Source: Lepidodermella squamata
Lineage: Eukaryota; Gastrotricha
Length of the DNA: 64,000 bases
Reading direction: 5' to 3'
Assembly (NCBI GenBank): GCA_047495785.1
Contig: JBLDXI010000001.1
Coordinates: 4,092,001 to 4,156,000, forward strand
Shown here: positions 23,157-34,614 of the stretch, piece after piece
Layout of the letters: each line of letters opens with the position of its first letter
How positions within the stretch are numbered: the first letter of the stretch is position 1
Translations under genes and position numbers: made by a program
The notes under the pieces: generated by a model
Seen by the model: the letters and a program-made list of their open reading frames with translations, nothing else
The model's database searches: none
Told to the model about the DNA's origin: nothing

Positions 23157-23237
23157 GACAGGAAGTCAGCTGTCTTTTAATCCCAGCTGATCGACCTTGC
23201 GTGAACTTCAGCCGTAATATCGGCTATTTCCTCTGTC
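23157..23237 (-). promoter_or_regulatory. Paired inverted ETS-like element upstream of receptor copy A
   Basis: GACAGGAAGTCAGC (23157-23170) and the inverted partner TTTCCTCTGTC (23227-23237) flank about 56 bp. The block matches one at 27853-27929 upstream of receptor copy B, including inner words such as CTGATCGA and TGAACTT. ACAGGAAGT is the consensus core of ETS-family transcription factors. Regulation is inference from conservation between paralogous promoters. Confidence 0.55.
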
Positions 23238-23454
23238 TAGCCTACTTGAAAATGAATACTTTCAAAATTTTACTCATGAACTTATTTTAAGGTCTTTTCC
23301 TTCCTTCTTTTCCTATTCAACAAAATGCTATTATTACATTGGTTCAAAGCTCTATTACAATTTTTCCCTAGCGAAATGTTAAAGCGACTTTGGTAATACT
23401 GCAATAAGCAATAAGTATTATGAATGAGACTTCCGGTAATAGAGCAGGCGCAAA

Positions 23455-23570
23455 GAATTGCCCTCTTCTGCCGTTAATATCCAGCAAACCTGCTTCGATT
23501 CAGGTTTCGTCGATGCTAATTATTGCTTGGCCAAAGCCAGAATAGGACAGCAGTAAGGGGTTAAAGAGGT
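23455..23570 (-). pseudogene. Fragment of a GABA-B-like receptor 5' exon
   Basis: The segment aligns base by base with 13590-13690 of the receptor pseudogene (shared CTGCTTCGATT and CGTCGATG in register). Translated on -, SIDET-stop-IEAGLLD parallels TIDVAKIEADLLD. It has an in-frame stop and no following exons. It marks a further receptor copy that once lay between the two intact tandem genes. Confidence 0.55.
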
Positions 23571-25278
23571 AAACCAGGGGCGTAACCAGGACATTTTTTG
23601 GTAGTTGTTGTGGATCTGAGAGAGGGAAATTTTTGTTTTTCTCAGGAGAATCCGAGGTCGAAGAGTGCCGATTTTCAATAGAAGAAATCGACACTATCGG
23701 GCTTTCGAGCGAAGCGAGAAAATTTTAGGTAATTTTGCAAACATTTGCCCCACGTCAAAAGCAATTTTAGCCAATTTTTTAGAGAAAATGGGCCGAAGAG
23801 GGGTTTTTGAGTTTTCATTTTGGTAGTTGTTTGAACAACCAAAACAACCAGCTGGTTACGCCACTAGGTAAACGTTCGCGTTTATTGAGGTCCGCAGTCA
23901 TTGCGGTCAGATTGACAATCTAATTCGGTCGTTCGCTAGTGGGGATGAATTTTTTCATTTTTATTTTCTCCTATCGAGTTTATAGTGGTGTGAAAATGTA
24001 GCTGTTTTGATATTAGAAAAAATACTATGACATTTTAATATTTTAGAAATAAATAAATTGCATCCAAGGTCGATTTTTTGGGTCCATGGATGACCGAATG
24101 TGCTGAATCTAAAGTTCGGACTATATTTCTGCATCGCAATATTTCATCAACTCCATAACTAAGAATACTTTTGAATTCCATCTGCGAATTTGATTTTTGT
24201 CTAAGATTATTGGCCTGACGTGGTACCCGAAATGTCGCTGAACATCCACACTATCGGAATAAAATGACTCGAGGTCGCAAAATTGTTGTCATTTATTTGA
24301 AAGGATTATTTCTGTGGCTATGTTCACCCGTGTTTCTAAGGTTTGGGGTTATGTATTTTCGAGTTTATATTCCATAGATGAAATAAAAATCGCCTCTAAT
24401 CTCTAACTGCTTCCTGGATCGGGTCCTTATTTTGCTAAAAGCGCCCTGTAATTTATTTGAAAATTCAGAAAATCGAATGAAACCCGAAATAATCCAGAGA
24501 AACACCACAGCCATTACCAAATGAACCAAATGCCGTTCAAGAAGAGATTGAAACTTTGAAATATTTTGGGGAAACTATAAGTCGCAAACTTCTGACTTAT
24601 TAGCTGCACAGTGACTGGCAGTCACACAATACTCCCTCCATGGCTGAAATTTTACTCGAAGGAGCCGCTGCTGAAATGCAACCAGCAGCCTTGATGCTAT
24701 TTAAGAAAAGGCTCGATATGACTTAGCAAAGCTAATTAACTTGATTTTTGACACCGCAAATAAAAAATGTGATCATTATCGCCACCAGACATTGAGGTGA
24801 AAATTTCCACGCAATCGATGTTTAGTTTGCTGATTAATAGCAAGATTTGGCTGCCGTCATAATTAGCTTACGTCTGTAGAAGCCGGGAGTCGCCTGGAAT
24901 AAATTGGATGAGGAAATATTACTAGTTTCTAGAATGTTGAGTGTGAGCCCATTTGGGCGTTTAACACCTATCAATATTTCACCTTTTAAAATTTCTTAAG
25001 AAATTCCCCATATGTATAACGCCTTAAAAATACTTCCAAGTCAGCTGGATGCATACATTTTTTCAGGAATTTTGCGATCTGCAGACAGGAATAATGGCAA
25101 AATAAATCGTTTTAGACAAACCTGCTATATATTTATTCCTGTCGAAATGAGACTATTAATAATTTTCAGTAAATTGGAAAATTAGAAGAGATCTAATTCA
25201 ACAAATTGCCGATGCGTGCTTTAAGTGTATATCCGTGTATATCATTTCGAATATTTAATTGATAATAATCCGCTATTT
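23571..25278. other. Intergenic region, no gene seen
   Basis: About 1.7 kb of AT-rich sequence separating the tandem receptor copies. Only short frames without similarity to known domains. No repeats of note beyond short AT runs. Confidence 0.4.
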
Positions 25279-27561
25279 TTAATTTCCCGATCTGAAACTT
25301 GCTCTGAGTTGCAACTGCTGGGAACCTCTGCCTGTCACTGTTATTCGGTTTGTTGAAGCTGAATTAGGAAGATTGGGCTTCCTCAACATAGGAAACACCC
25401 AGGTCATAACATTGAAGCTAGCGAATATCGGTAAGATAACAGCCAAAAACACATTCACATTCGTCTCAGCAACAGCAGGATTCCGATCTTGAGATAATAT
25501 GAAAATAATGAGTGTGCCAGCGATTAACAGACCCAAGGAGTTCAACAGACCGCCCGCCATCAAGTTGAACTCGTCGAAACCTTGCCTTTTTCGAAGATGG
25601 CGAACTGAATAAGAACCAAAAAGCCCTACCACGAGCAAAAAAGCGTGGGAAGCTAGAAGAACGTAAAGCTCAATTGAAGCCACGCTGCATGACGTGAATT
25701 TCCAAAGGAACTCAACGTCTCTGGCTTCATCATATATCCGAATCGAAGAACCGACATCGGGCCAGTATCTCTCAGCGCACATCTCTGCTCTGAAGAGCAA
25801 TCCAAGAAGTATAAAATTGATGGATAGGAATGCAGCTGTGATAAAGATTGCCTTTTTCACCCATTTCCCAGCCCTCCTGCTTTGATAACCCATGGACCGG
25901 ACCACAAGGGCTGAGTTGACAAATGAAGCACCCAAGATCATTAACGCAAGCCCAGCTCTCCACATATTTTCCTTACTTTTAGGGGATTCACTATGCACGA
26001 CCAATATTACAGCCGATATCAAGCACATGAAAGCTCCAAATGATCCTAATAGCTTCAATAAAGGTTCCTTCATTCTAGGATCTTTCCTTAACCTTAGCAG
26101 CAATGCTACTCCAATCAAAATTACTGCAAGAATAGCAGCATCGAAGAATGATATGGCTATGACAGCCCCGATAGCCAAACCCTCTTCGACAATTGCGATC
26201 TGAGGTCCGTCTTTTGGTGGCTTGTTGTCGTTAGTATTCCAAACAAAGCCTTCAGCAACCAGTTTAACGTTGTAATCGGCATATTTCCCGCCTGATTTGT
26301 TTTCAGCCAGGGAAGCTATCGCCATTGTGTAATTTGGCGATTCATTAGACAGCCACCTCGTTAGACCAATGTAATCCGTAGCCAGCTGGCCGTTAAGTTT
26401 GTTGAACCGCATTCTTCCAGTTCGTAAGGATTTGAAGTCTACATCGAGGACAGATGAGTTCGCAACAGCGGATACGATGTCAGGCTTAGTTTTATAGTCC
26501 TTCAATGACAAGCCTATACTGTTAAGCCTTTTCTCGGTTGTGTCCAAGGCTATTATTAGGGCCATGGTTGCATCATAGCATTGGAACCTGAAGCTGTAGT
26601 GCGGCCCTCGTAGATTGCCACTTGTCAAATCAAATTTCTTCTCAAAATTAATGACATTCTCCTGAGCAGGGTTAAATGGGACTGGCAAAATCGGGCCTAT
26701 AATAGATTGCTTGATTTGCGCCGTTATCATATCTCTCGTGCAACCTGGCCATACCTCGGTCGCCAAAGTGGCTGAAGTCACATCCAGAATCTGGTGAATG
26801 AAGTTGTATCGGCTACCAGTTATGCCCATTCGGAACGTTGCACAATAGAATTGAAAGAGTACTCGCAAATCTGTTATCCATAGAATGATGACTCGAACGT
26901 CATTTGTTTTCAACGGCTCAAGTTGAGATGGATCTGTTAGGTCTGTTACGCCGTGGTACCAGGCAACTGTCAGGTTTTCCTTTATAGCAGCTTGGTAAGT
27001 CAACTCAGCCGAGAAATAGTCGGATGGATTAACCAAGTAGAACAGGATAGCTATCTTCTGCCATCTGCCGTAGTCTTTCACGACTTTCAAAAAGGAAAAG
27101 GCTGTGAAAACGGTGGTTGCTTGGGTAAGATACAGATTAGGATACTTTACACGATCATTAAGGAAGGGCGCGGTACATTTCAGAGAAATTCCAACTACTC
27201 CAATGTGATGCAGAACGGGCCCGGCAGATTTACATCCTCCTGAAATGAAACCGAGCCCAGCTATTGGGGATAGCAATGCCGTCTCATTTCTGTAAAATTT
27301 GATCAAATTTGCGGGCGTGGAAAATCCCCCCGGCCCTTCGTCTTGATATTCGGGTATCAGTTTATAGCCAGCGAGCAAGCCGGCTTTATCTCTCGCGTCC
27401 TCAAACGCTAGTAGAGAGGCCACCAAGCACTCAGCGCCGTTAGCCGGTGGGTTTGATGTTTTAGGATAGATGATTAGAATCTTCAATTGTTCAACGTCCT
27501 TGCCATGTGCTAATGCAGCGAAAGTTAGAGATATAATAGTGAAGCAAACTTTCAAGTTCAT
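25279..27561 (-). CDS. GABA-B-like class C GPCR, intronless (copy B)
   Basis: 760 aa in one exon; the start ATG at 27559-27561 opens a signal peptide (MNLKVCFTIISLTFAALAHG). Domain order and motifs follow copy A (GLGFISGGCK, YLTQATTVFTAFSFLK, WYHGVTDLTDPSQLEPL, RYNFIHQ). Residues just before the membrane block (LDVDFKSLRTGRMRFNKLN onward) are identical to copy A. The extracellular juxtamembrane motif WNTNDNKPPKDG is shared by both copies and, slightly changed, by the + strand pair. The 7TM block includes LAIGAVIAISFFDAAILAV and SLGLLIAGTLIIFILSQ. The tail is slightly longer than in copy A and ends in a polar Ser/Arg stretch. Origin by recent tandem duplication is clear. Confidence 0.93.
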   Translation of the reverse strand: MNLKVCFTIISLTFAALAHGKDVEQLKILIIYPKTSNPPANGAECLVASLLAFEDARDKAGLLAGYKLIPEYQDEGPGGFSTPANLIKFYRNETALLSPIAGLGFISGGCKSAGPVLHHIGVVGISLKCTAPFLNDRVKYPNLYLTQATTVFTAFSFLKVVKDYGRWQKIAILFYLVNPSDYFSAELTYQAAIKENLTVAWYHGVTDLTDPSQLEPLKTNDVRVIILWITDLRVLFQFYCATFRMGITGSRYNFIHQILDVTSATLATEVWPGCTRDMITAQIKQSIIGPILPVPFNPAQENVINFEKKFDLTSGNLRGPHYSFRFQCYDATMALIIALDTTEKRLNSIGLSLKDYKTKPDIVSAVANSSVLDVDFKSLRTGRMRFNKLNGQLATDYIGLTRWLSNESPNYTMAIASLAENKSGGKYADYNVKLVAEGFVWNTNDNKPPKDGPQIAIVEEGLAIGAVIAISFFDAAILAVILIGVALLLRLRKDPRMKEPLLKLLGSFGAFMCLISAVILVVHSESPKSKENMWRAGLALMILGASFVNSALVVRSMGYQSRRAGKWVKKAIFITAAFLSINFILLGLLFRAEMCAERYWPDVGSSIRIYDEARDVEFLWKFTSCSVASIELYVLLASHAFLLVVGLFGSYSVRHLRKRQGFDEFNLMAGGLLNSLGLLIAGTLIIFILSQDRNPAVAETNVNVFLAVILPIFASFNVMTWVFPMLRKPNLPNSASTNRITVTGRGSQQLQLRASFRSGN

Positions 27562-27687
27562 CTTCAATTTTGCGATTTTTGTTACCGAAACAGAGCGAGT
27601 GTAAATGAGATGCGCTATCTGAAGGTCTGAAATTAGAAATTAAGCATCAGACATTTTCCCCGTGGGATAGCGATATTTCAAACGCTA

Positions 27688-27929
27688 GACAGGAAGTCGT
27701 CTACAAATTCTTTGGTTCCCATCGTGCTACTAATGTCTGCCCGGAAGCTGAAACAAAGCGTGAGGGAATGAGAAATCTGAAAGTAAACGAAATATTCAGC
27801 GCCGAAACCGCCTTGTAACGCGTTTCGTGTTTGCATGAAATGTCAAACTTTTGACAGGAAGTCAGCTATTACTAGGTCGCTGCTGATCGAACTCGTCTGA
27901 ACTTGAGTCATCCAGCTACTTCCTCTGTC
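27688..27929 (-). promoter_or_regulatory. ETS-like element cluster upstream of receptor copy B
   Basis: Three sites are visible: GACAGGAAGTC at 27688-27698, GACAGGAAGTCAGCT at 27853-27867 and the inverted ACTTCCTCTGTC at 27918-27929. The last two flank about 50 bp and mirror the arrangement upstream of copy A, but lie 290-370 bp from the ATG instead of 100-180. The extra site near 127 bp upstream suggests a partial duplication of the promoter block. Confidence 0.5.
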
Positions 27930-28214
27930 TTAAATGATGTGCCTTATTGGAAATGAGCGCTATCAAACAGTAATAACCTCCATAATTGTTACTTATTTAG
28001 TGCTCAAGGCAGTACCTAATTTTTCTCTGATTATACATTGCTGTCTGCTTTTAGTCGACACGAACAATAAGGGAATACTCTATGGCTAACCATGGAAAAA
28101 TAAAATGTTCCTAAAACTTTGACGTAACAATTTATTAAAGACGAGATACCAAGCTAATTTCTGGAAACATAATTGAAATGAAATGAATTCCGTTGTAGCA
28201 AAACAATAAACTGC

Positions 28215-30750
28215 CTAGTGAGTTGCTCCATACGTTTTGAGCAATTTCGCAATATCAGTCAGATCACGAGAAGCAGCCAGCTGCAGAGCCGTCCGATTAT
28301 CCAAACCGCGAACGTGAAGCAGTGACCGGTCAATATTCTGGCTGTTTTTAGCTAGAATCAGCCTTACAACTTCAATGTGACCCTGGCGAACTGCGCAGTG
28401 AAGAGCTGTATCGCCATCACTCGCTCGAGACTTGAGGAAATCCGGCCTTCGATCGAGTAAATAGCGAACTATATCAGTGTGCCCGCTAATAGCTGCTAGA
28501 TGAATCGCAGATAGACCATCTAAAATGGAAGGAAATAAATTCAACTGAGAAGTGGTCGAAGTGTCCAGTTTCCTTACCAGTATCTTTCGCACTCAAATCA
28601 GCATTAGCTTCCTCAACTAAGAATTTAACAACATCGAAATGGCCCTGGTTACAAGCGTCCAGTAACGCAGTTAGGCCCTCCTGGCATCTCGAGTTGACAT
28701 CAGCTCCAGATTTCGCTAGAAATTCGACCATCTCAAGTTGCCCCAACTCAGCTGCTAGATGCAGAGCTGTGTATTGGTCCTTATCTTTTAGCTCCATAAT
28801 ATCGCTCGGGCAAATTTCGACTAAAAGTTTGACCATGTCAAGGTTTTTGCTTTCGACAGCTAGATGAATCGCGGTTCTTTCAAAGTCGGTTGAATCTGTG
28901 GCTCGGTAATTCGCACGGCACTCTTGTATCAAGTATTTCACAATAGAGGGCGAGTTACTCATCACCGCGAGTAGCAAAGGAGTGCGGTTCGCGTCCTTGT
29001 GCAAATGAGAGGGATATTCCAATAGGAAGTACTTGTAGGCCACTGAGTAAGGAGATCCGACTTTTGAGTCGAGAATTCGGCGAAGAGTTGCCAAGTCGTT
29101 GTTCTTGCAAGAATGGATCAAATTCGTCACATCGCTAGATTCCTATAGGGAAAGTCCTCATCATCGATTTTTGCAGACTTTAAATGACTCACTTTTTTAT
29201 TCGAATTGGTAAGGTCACTCGGGTCGATAGAGAAAACGTTGGCCATGTGAGGGATTAACTCCTTGATCTTCTGTTGCACTGATTCGGAGCAGCTGAACTG
29301 AACATCGGCGTCGAACCCGTTTTGAATCATCGTTTCCAAGTTGCTTATCTAACGGTAAAAAACCGATAAACGATAAAAACTTATATCGACCGTCGATCTA
29401 TTTACGAGAAATTTTAGGGACATTAGGATTGTTTCAGCCAGTGATTATATGAAATATCAAAAATTGCGAGGACTCTGATATCAAGCTGATGATCGAATCG
29501 AAGGTCACAAATTAGTTTTACGGTTTCCCATTGTCATTTTCCGAAAATCAGAACATTTCCCGCGACGTTTCCATCAGTTTTGCCTCACTCATTCAGGTTT
29601 ACTTTAAATCAGGGTAGGCTGGTCTGAAATACAAATTTAGGTTTGCGGTAACAGCACCAACTTTTTCAGGAGAGGAATGGAGATAACGTTTGTCCTTTGC
29701 TATTGAAAATTTCAATTAGATTAATTAGATTAATGGGAAATGTGAACAATAAATAGGAATCCATATAGGATAGGCGCGGCACTCGATGCTCAGTGATTGA
29801 TTTTATAGCTAAGGGTATAAGGATTGTTCTAAATTTTCCTTTATAGCTAAGGGTATAAGGATTGTTCTAAATTTTCCTTTATAGCTAAGGATTGTTCTAA
29901 ATTTTTCGGCTGGAAGATTTAGAAACCAGCAATAAATGCTTGAAATCTCCATCCTGGTGGCTCCCTGTTCGCATGATAAGGATCCGACCCATTTAGGCCT
30001 AGTAAAAATGTTGGCTTTTATTACAACAACATTCTTCTACTGATTCTCTTCAACTCAGCAAGCTTACCTTCCTTTCTCGAGCCATCACATCTTCGTAAGC
30101 AGCTATTGTCTCGTCGATATCTCGCTCAAAAATCGACATTGAGTTCAATATCGCCATGCGCTGCTTCAATTGCTCCATCTCCTCAGGTGTCAATAGCGCA
30201 TCTTCGGCCACTTTTTCAAACTGAGAGTACAAGCTACCACCTAGATCTTTTGCTTCCTGCAGCAATTGCCGCTTTGTAAGCTCGACGAATCGAATCAAAC
30301 AGTCGAATTCTCGAACAATTTTCTGCTGAACTTGCTCGACTCTCAGGTCCAAAGTTCGCTGAGCATTAGCCAACTTATCAGGCAGATTTACAGCAGCATT
30401 GTGGAGGCGATTTTCGAACTAAAAAACGATTTTGTAACGCTTCGAATAATGTTTTAATGACTACCTGGTCAGTTAGTCCTACAGCTTCAATTTTCAGCCG
30501 TTCAGCGTGCAAAAAGAAGCAGTGTGAGCAAAAATTGCGCGAACAGTGCCTGCAATTCGTCCCATCATTTTGTTGCTCAGAATGCATGCAATAGGCAACA
30601 TTCGGAAAATTATAGGAACCTAAAACAAAATTTGAAGAAAACCAAATCAGCTTATCAATCATCGGGCAGTTTACCTTCTATCCGGGGTAATTTCGACGGG
30701 TTTATGCTGCCAGGTTGAGCTTCACTTAACGCCACTCGAGAAACAGGCAT
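28215..30750 (-). CDS. B-box / coiled-coil / ankyrin protein A (no RING)
   Basis: Exons 30750..30675, 30619..30465, 30418..30068, 29348..29193, 29142..28578 and 28519..28215 give 535 aa with frame kept across every GT-AG splice. Order: short N terminus; a zinc-binding B-box-like module (YCMHS, CRHCSRNFC, HCFFLHAER); the family signature HAERLKIE; about 170 residues of coiled coil (DLRVEQVQQKIVREFDCL); then about six ankyrin repeats (RTPLLLAVMSNSPSIVKYLI, TALHLAAELGQLEMVEFLA, SAIHLAAISGHTDIVRYLL, TALHCAVRQGHIEVVRLIL). It is TRIM-like but without a RING, so any E3 ligase activity would need a partner. Intron 3 (about 720 nt) carries a 38-bp tandem repeat. Confidence 0.85.
29802..29906. repeat. 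38-bp tandem repeat, 2.8 copies
   Basis: Two exact copies (29802-29839, 29840-29877) beginning TTTATAGCTAAGGGTATAAG, and a third that lacks 9 bases in the middle (29878-29906). It lies inside intron 3 of the B-box/ankyrin gene A. Confidence 0.9.
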
Positions 30751-30989
30751 TTTTACAACAAAATATCTAAAAAAGCGCAAATTTTATTGTTCAACCCCAA
30801 CAAAAGTTAGTAACAAAATGGTATGAAAAACTGAAATGACCACAGGAAATTCAATTTCTAAAAGCATTTTTAACAATTAACTGATTCAATCCATCTAAAA
30901 TTTCTTGATTTCCTGTAGTTATTTCTAGATCAAAATATCAAGAATCAAGTTGCTTATGTAAAGCGTAGCAAGTGTTGAAGGTCAACAAA

Positions 30990-33288
30990 TCAAAATGCAC
31001 CATGCCGGCGCAACAGCTGCTCAATTTCAGTCAGCTCCTTAGTGATAGCCCCCTGCAAGGGGGTGCGGCCGTCCATGCCACGTGACAGAATGATGTCTCG
31101 CTGGTTGGACGAGCTCAGCTTGATGAGTAGAAATCGAATCACTTTGATGTTCTGTTTGACCTTTGATGAGCTGAAAACGGCGCAGTGAAGTGGCGTGTCT
31201 TGATCACTGGTCCGCATGCTGATGAAGTCTGGCCTGATTTCGAGTAGATAGGCAACAACAGGGAGATGGTCACCCATAGCAGCCAGATGGACAGCATACA
31301 ACCCCTCTGTAAAATCAAAAGTAAAAGGTTAGGAAGAACAAATTGAGTGATTCTTTCAATCCTTACCTGAATCCTTAGCATCGAGATCAGCCCCCTTGCT
31401 GCAAAGGTATTTGACCACGTCCAGGTGGCCATTGTTAGCCGCGTCCAAAAGAGGGGTCTGGCCTTCCATGCATCGGTTTTCAATGTTGGCCCCGCGTTCG
31501 GCCAGGTACGCTACAACACTCAGATGGCCACTTTCGGCTGCAACGTGCAGGGCAGTGTATTGATCGGGGTCTTTTGCTTCGAGCAAAATCTCGCTCGAAG
31601 GGGTTGATTCCATGATTTTTCGCAATTTTATCAGGTTACCGCTTGCGGCAGGTGAATGGAGATCGATTTTAGCGAGGGCTTTTCGGTTACTTGCCAGTCT
31701 CTAATAAATAGTCAAATAGGTTAATGAAACTTTGCCGGAAAGGAAAGGAAAGGAAAGGAAAGGAAAGGAAAGGAAAGGAAAGGAAAGGAAAGGAAAGGAA
31801 AGGAAAGGAAAGGAAAGGAAAGGAAAGGAAAGGAAAGGAAAGGAAAGGAAAGGAAAGGAAAGGAAAGGAAAGGAAAGGAAAGGAAAGGAAAGGAAAGGAA
31901 AGGAAAGGAAAGGAAAGGAAAGGAAAGGAAAGGAAAGGAAAGGAAACAGGAGCTTACCTTGTCATTGGCTTGAACAGATTTCCTCGCAGATTTGACGCTG
32001 CTCGCAATTTTTTTCTGCACAGTGAAGCGAGGTAATTAGAAATTTTAAAGACCTTGAAGCTCATTTAAACTACCTGAGCCAATACAGGGAGACTAAATCT
32101 GGCAGTAGCATGAGAAATCTAGAAATAAGGGAGTTTGAATCGCGATTTTAGGGGATCCAAACTCTTACTTGTTGAGGCTGCGGGCTTGGCACCTTGGCTT
32201 CTTCGGCATTTTCAGCCCTATCGAGCAATAATTCACCGTCATCCAAAGTCGGAAGAGGGGTCGGCTGCGGCTCTTCAACCTCGACGCTGGGAATTTCTTC
32301 TGTTTTGTTGCGATTCTCGTCAGTGATTGAAGTCTCAAAACGGATGAGATTTCTGGCGTCACGCTTGATTGACTCCATTACAGCTGAATTGATAGTGATA
32401 TCTATGCGAGCCGGTTCCAGGGTGCCCAGTTGTTCCATCTATGAGTAAACAAAGGATTTTTTTACGAAATTTCAGTGAAAATTTAGAATTTTGGCCCAAA
32501 GACGCAGAAATGGAGTGTCAATCGAGGAGAGATCGAATGAGGTGATTTCGGCCGAATCCACCTCAAACAAAAAGAGGTGCTACCCTGTACCCTGATTCTC
32601 ACTCCTTACCTTTTGAGCGAGAGAAGCAATATTGGAAAACAAGCCAAGCATGTCCTCGATAGGCGTGCAAAGCGGCGAAAGAGGTCCCAACTGCTCGAAT
32701 TGCTTGCCAAGTTCGACCTTCACGCTTTGGCCACTTGTCAACTGCATCGCAGTCTCGCCCGCTTCACCAGCTACCTTCATTTGAGCGTCCACAAATCCGT
32801 CGACTTCCCGTAGCAATTCATCGTGCTGGGCTCTCAGGATTTCAAAGAGTGAGTCAAAGGTTGAAGTGATACACCGACGCGCTTCATTGGCTCGATTTTC
32901 AACATCAGACTTGAACGAATCCAATTTCGACTCAAAGCTTTGGTTGAGTGATTCGTAACGCTGGTCCATCTGGATGAGTTAAACGGGTACACTTTATAAG
33001 GAAAATCACTCAGGCGTGACTTACTGATCCTAACATTTCGCGCGTTTCGATTTTGACGCGTTCGATGTGTAGAAACATACAAATCAAGCAAAAGTCTTTG
33101 TTACAGTGGGAACAAGCAACACAACCAGTCGCAGCCTTCGCCTTATCGTCGTGAACGCAATCAGAACCGTGACGGGGGTTTGGCGCTGGTTTAAGCGACG
33201 TCTCCACCTTGATCGATTTCGCTATGGTGTCCGGGGAGTAGTTCGCGGGGTCGAGCGGCCGTTTACGGTTCAGGCCAGGTTGTTCCAT
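30990..33288 (-). CDS. B-box / coiled-coil / ankyrin protein B (no RING)
   Basis: Seven exons, 33288..33025, 32969..32610, 32438..32169, 32118..32074, 32014..31958, 31700..31367 and 31306..30990, give 548 aa. The N terminus has a KRPLD basic patch, then the B-box-like module (DCVHDD, CVACSHCNKDFCLIC, LHIERVKIE). A coiled-coil segment spans exon 2, and a Pro/Glu-rich linker lies in exon 3. Two micro-exons (45 and 57 nt) follow, the second encoding KKIASSVKSARK. Ankyrins end the protein (TALHVAAESGHLSVVAYLA, TPLLDAANNGHLDVVKYLC, TPLHCAVFSSSK). Tandem paralogue of gene A, with the same phase-1 intron between ankyrin exons; its stop lies 240 bp from the start of A. Intron 5 consists largely of a perfect GGAAA array. 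Confidence 0.83.
31737..31946. repeat. Perfect (GGAAA)n microsatellite, about 42 units
   Basis: About 210 bp of uninterrupted GGAAA inside intron 5 of the B-box/ankyrin gene B. On the transcribed strand it is a pure TTTCC pyrimidine tract beginning about 11 nt after the splice donor (GTAAGCTCCTG). Because the pentamer contains no stop codon in any frame, it produces long artificial open frames on both strands. Confidence 0.98.
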
Positions 33289-34614
33289 GGTTTCAAACCA
33301 AAATTGAGGAAAAATCTAACTTGCAGTTGTAGTTTAGCGTTACGCTGTGTGGTTATTAGCTTGGAGTAATAGTACTACTGTCTATTCCTCCAAGGTTATT
33401 AGCGTGTTGCGTTCTTGTTTGGTATGTTTGCGATGCAGAGGATTAAGGGGGTGTTACGCGCGCGTGTGTAAACACCGTGACGGCGACACGCACACCTGGC
33501 GCGCCTGCTGTAATCAGATCTCTATAAAAATACGGACTCATTAAATGTTACTTTTTCCGATGTTTTCATTAAAATCTGTAATTTTGGACAAGTTTAACCG
33601 GGGCTCTTAGCTCTTCAGGGGTGAACGCGGAAAACGTGGGATTTTTCGCATAAAACTCTCCAAGCAGCCGGCATTAAATTTCAGGTGACCAGAGGAAAAA
33701 TCGGTTTTCAAATAAGTCAACGCAGACTTCGGTTGTCGTTTTCAGACCCTGAAATATCTTTGTAATGATATACTATTTTTTAAAGAAAATTCGCTTCTTC
33801 CTTTACCGTCGCTGAAATTAGAGGACAATTCCACATTTTTGGCGAATTTCAGTGAGGCATCTATCTGAATCTCAGGAGTGAAGTTGGGTGCTTTCGGACT
33901 GTGTGTACCTGTCTGTGCCTGTGTGGAAGATTTCGATTTTTCGCCAATTGGAATCACAGCCGATGGGAGTTACTATTTTTCTTCATAAGTCGACCCAAAT
34001 TGAAAAGGCGGATCTAATGTATAGATATTCCCGAGGCAGTTGTCAATTACTCATGTGAAATGGACTTCCCAGTAATTATCTGCGAATTTTCCATATTTGG
34101 GCTAATCCTTTTTGAGTTTTGCCAAAAATCAGGTTAAAATAAAATAATTCTCAAAATTTGGAGGAAATCAGGAATCATGCCCGCCTACTTTTTTAAATGT
34201 TCCGAATATCTCGAGCATGAACTGGTTTTTAACCTAATAAAAACATGGCTTTATCCGGCTTTACCCATCGTAACAAAACTTGTTTAACTAAAACTGCCTG
34301 TGTCATCAAAATATTAGCCATCCAAAATCCTCTTTGAACAAATTTACCGAGAAAGCTTGAATCCGATCTTACGAAATTTAGTGACAAAACCGCAATTGAA
34401 AGGGTTCGATTTTGTGTTCAATCTTTCCTCTTGAATTACGGCCGATTAAAAATCCGTCCTTTTCGTTTTTCGGTGTCAAACAAAATACAGTAGCAAATTC
34501 CGGTAAAGATACCGTTTTATTTATAAACCAACAACAAAATAAAAGATTAATGGTGCAAAATAAGCTCATCGATCTTTCTCACAGTTTTTCATTTCATTAG
34601 CATTTTCTTCATTC
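33289..34614. other. Intergenic region, no gene seen
   Basis: About 1.3 kb between paralogues B and C. It should hold the promoter of gene B and the 3' end of gene C. A GCGCGCGTGT-type CpG stretch at 33455-33510 is more GC-rich than its surroundings. No coding exon supported. Confidence 0.4.

Noticed and set aside
29802-29906. CRISPR-like array
   Set aside because: The units are directly abutting with no spacers; it is a plain tandem repeat in an intron.
31724-32035. Open frames of 87-103 codons on both strands reading KERKG or LSFPF repeats
   Set aside because: They are produced entirely by the stop-free GGAAA microsatellite, which lies in an intron.
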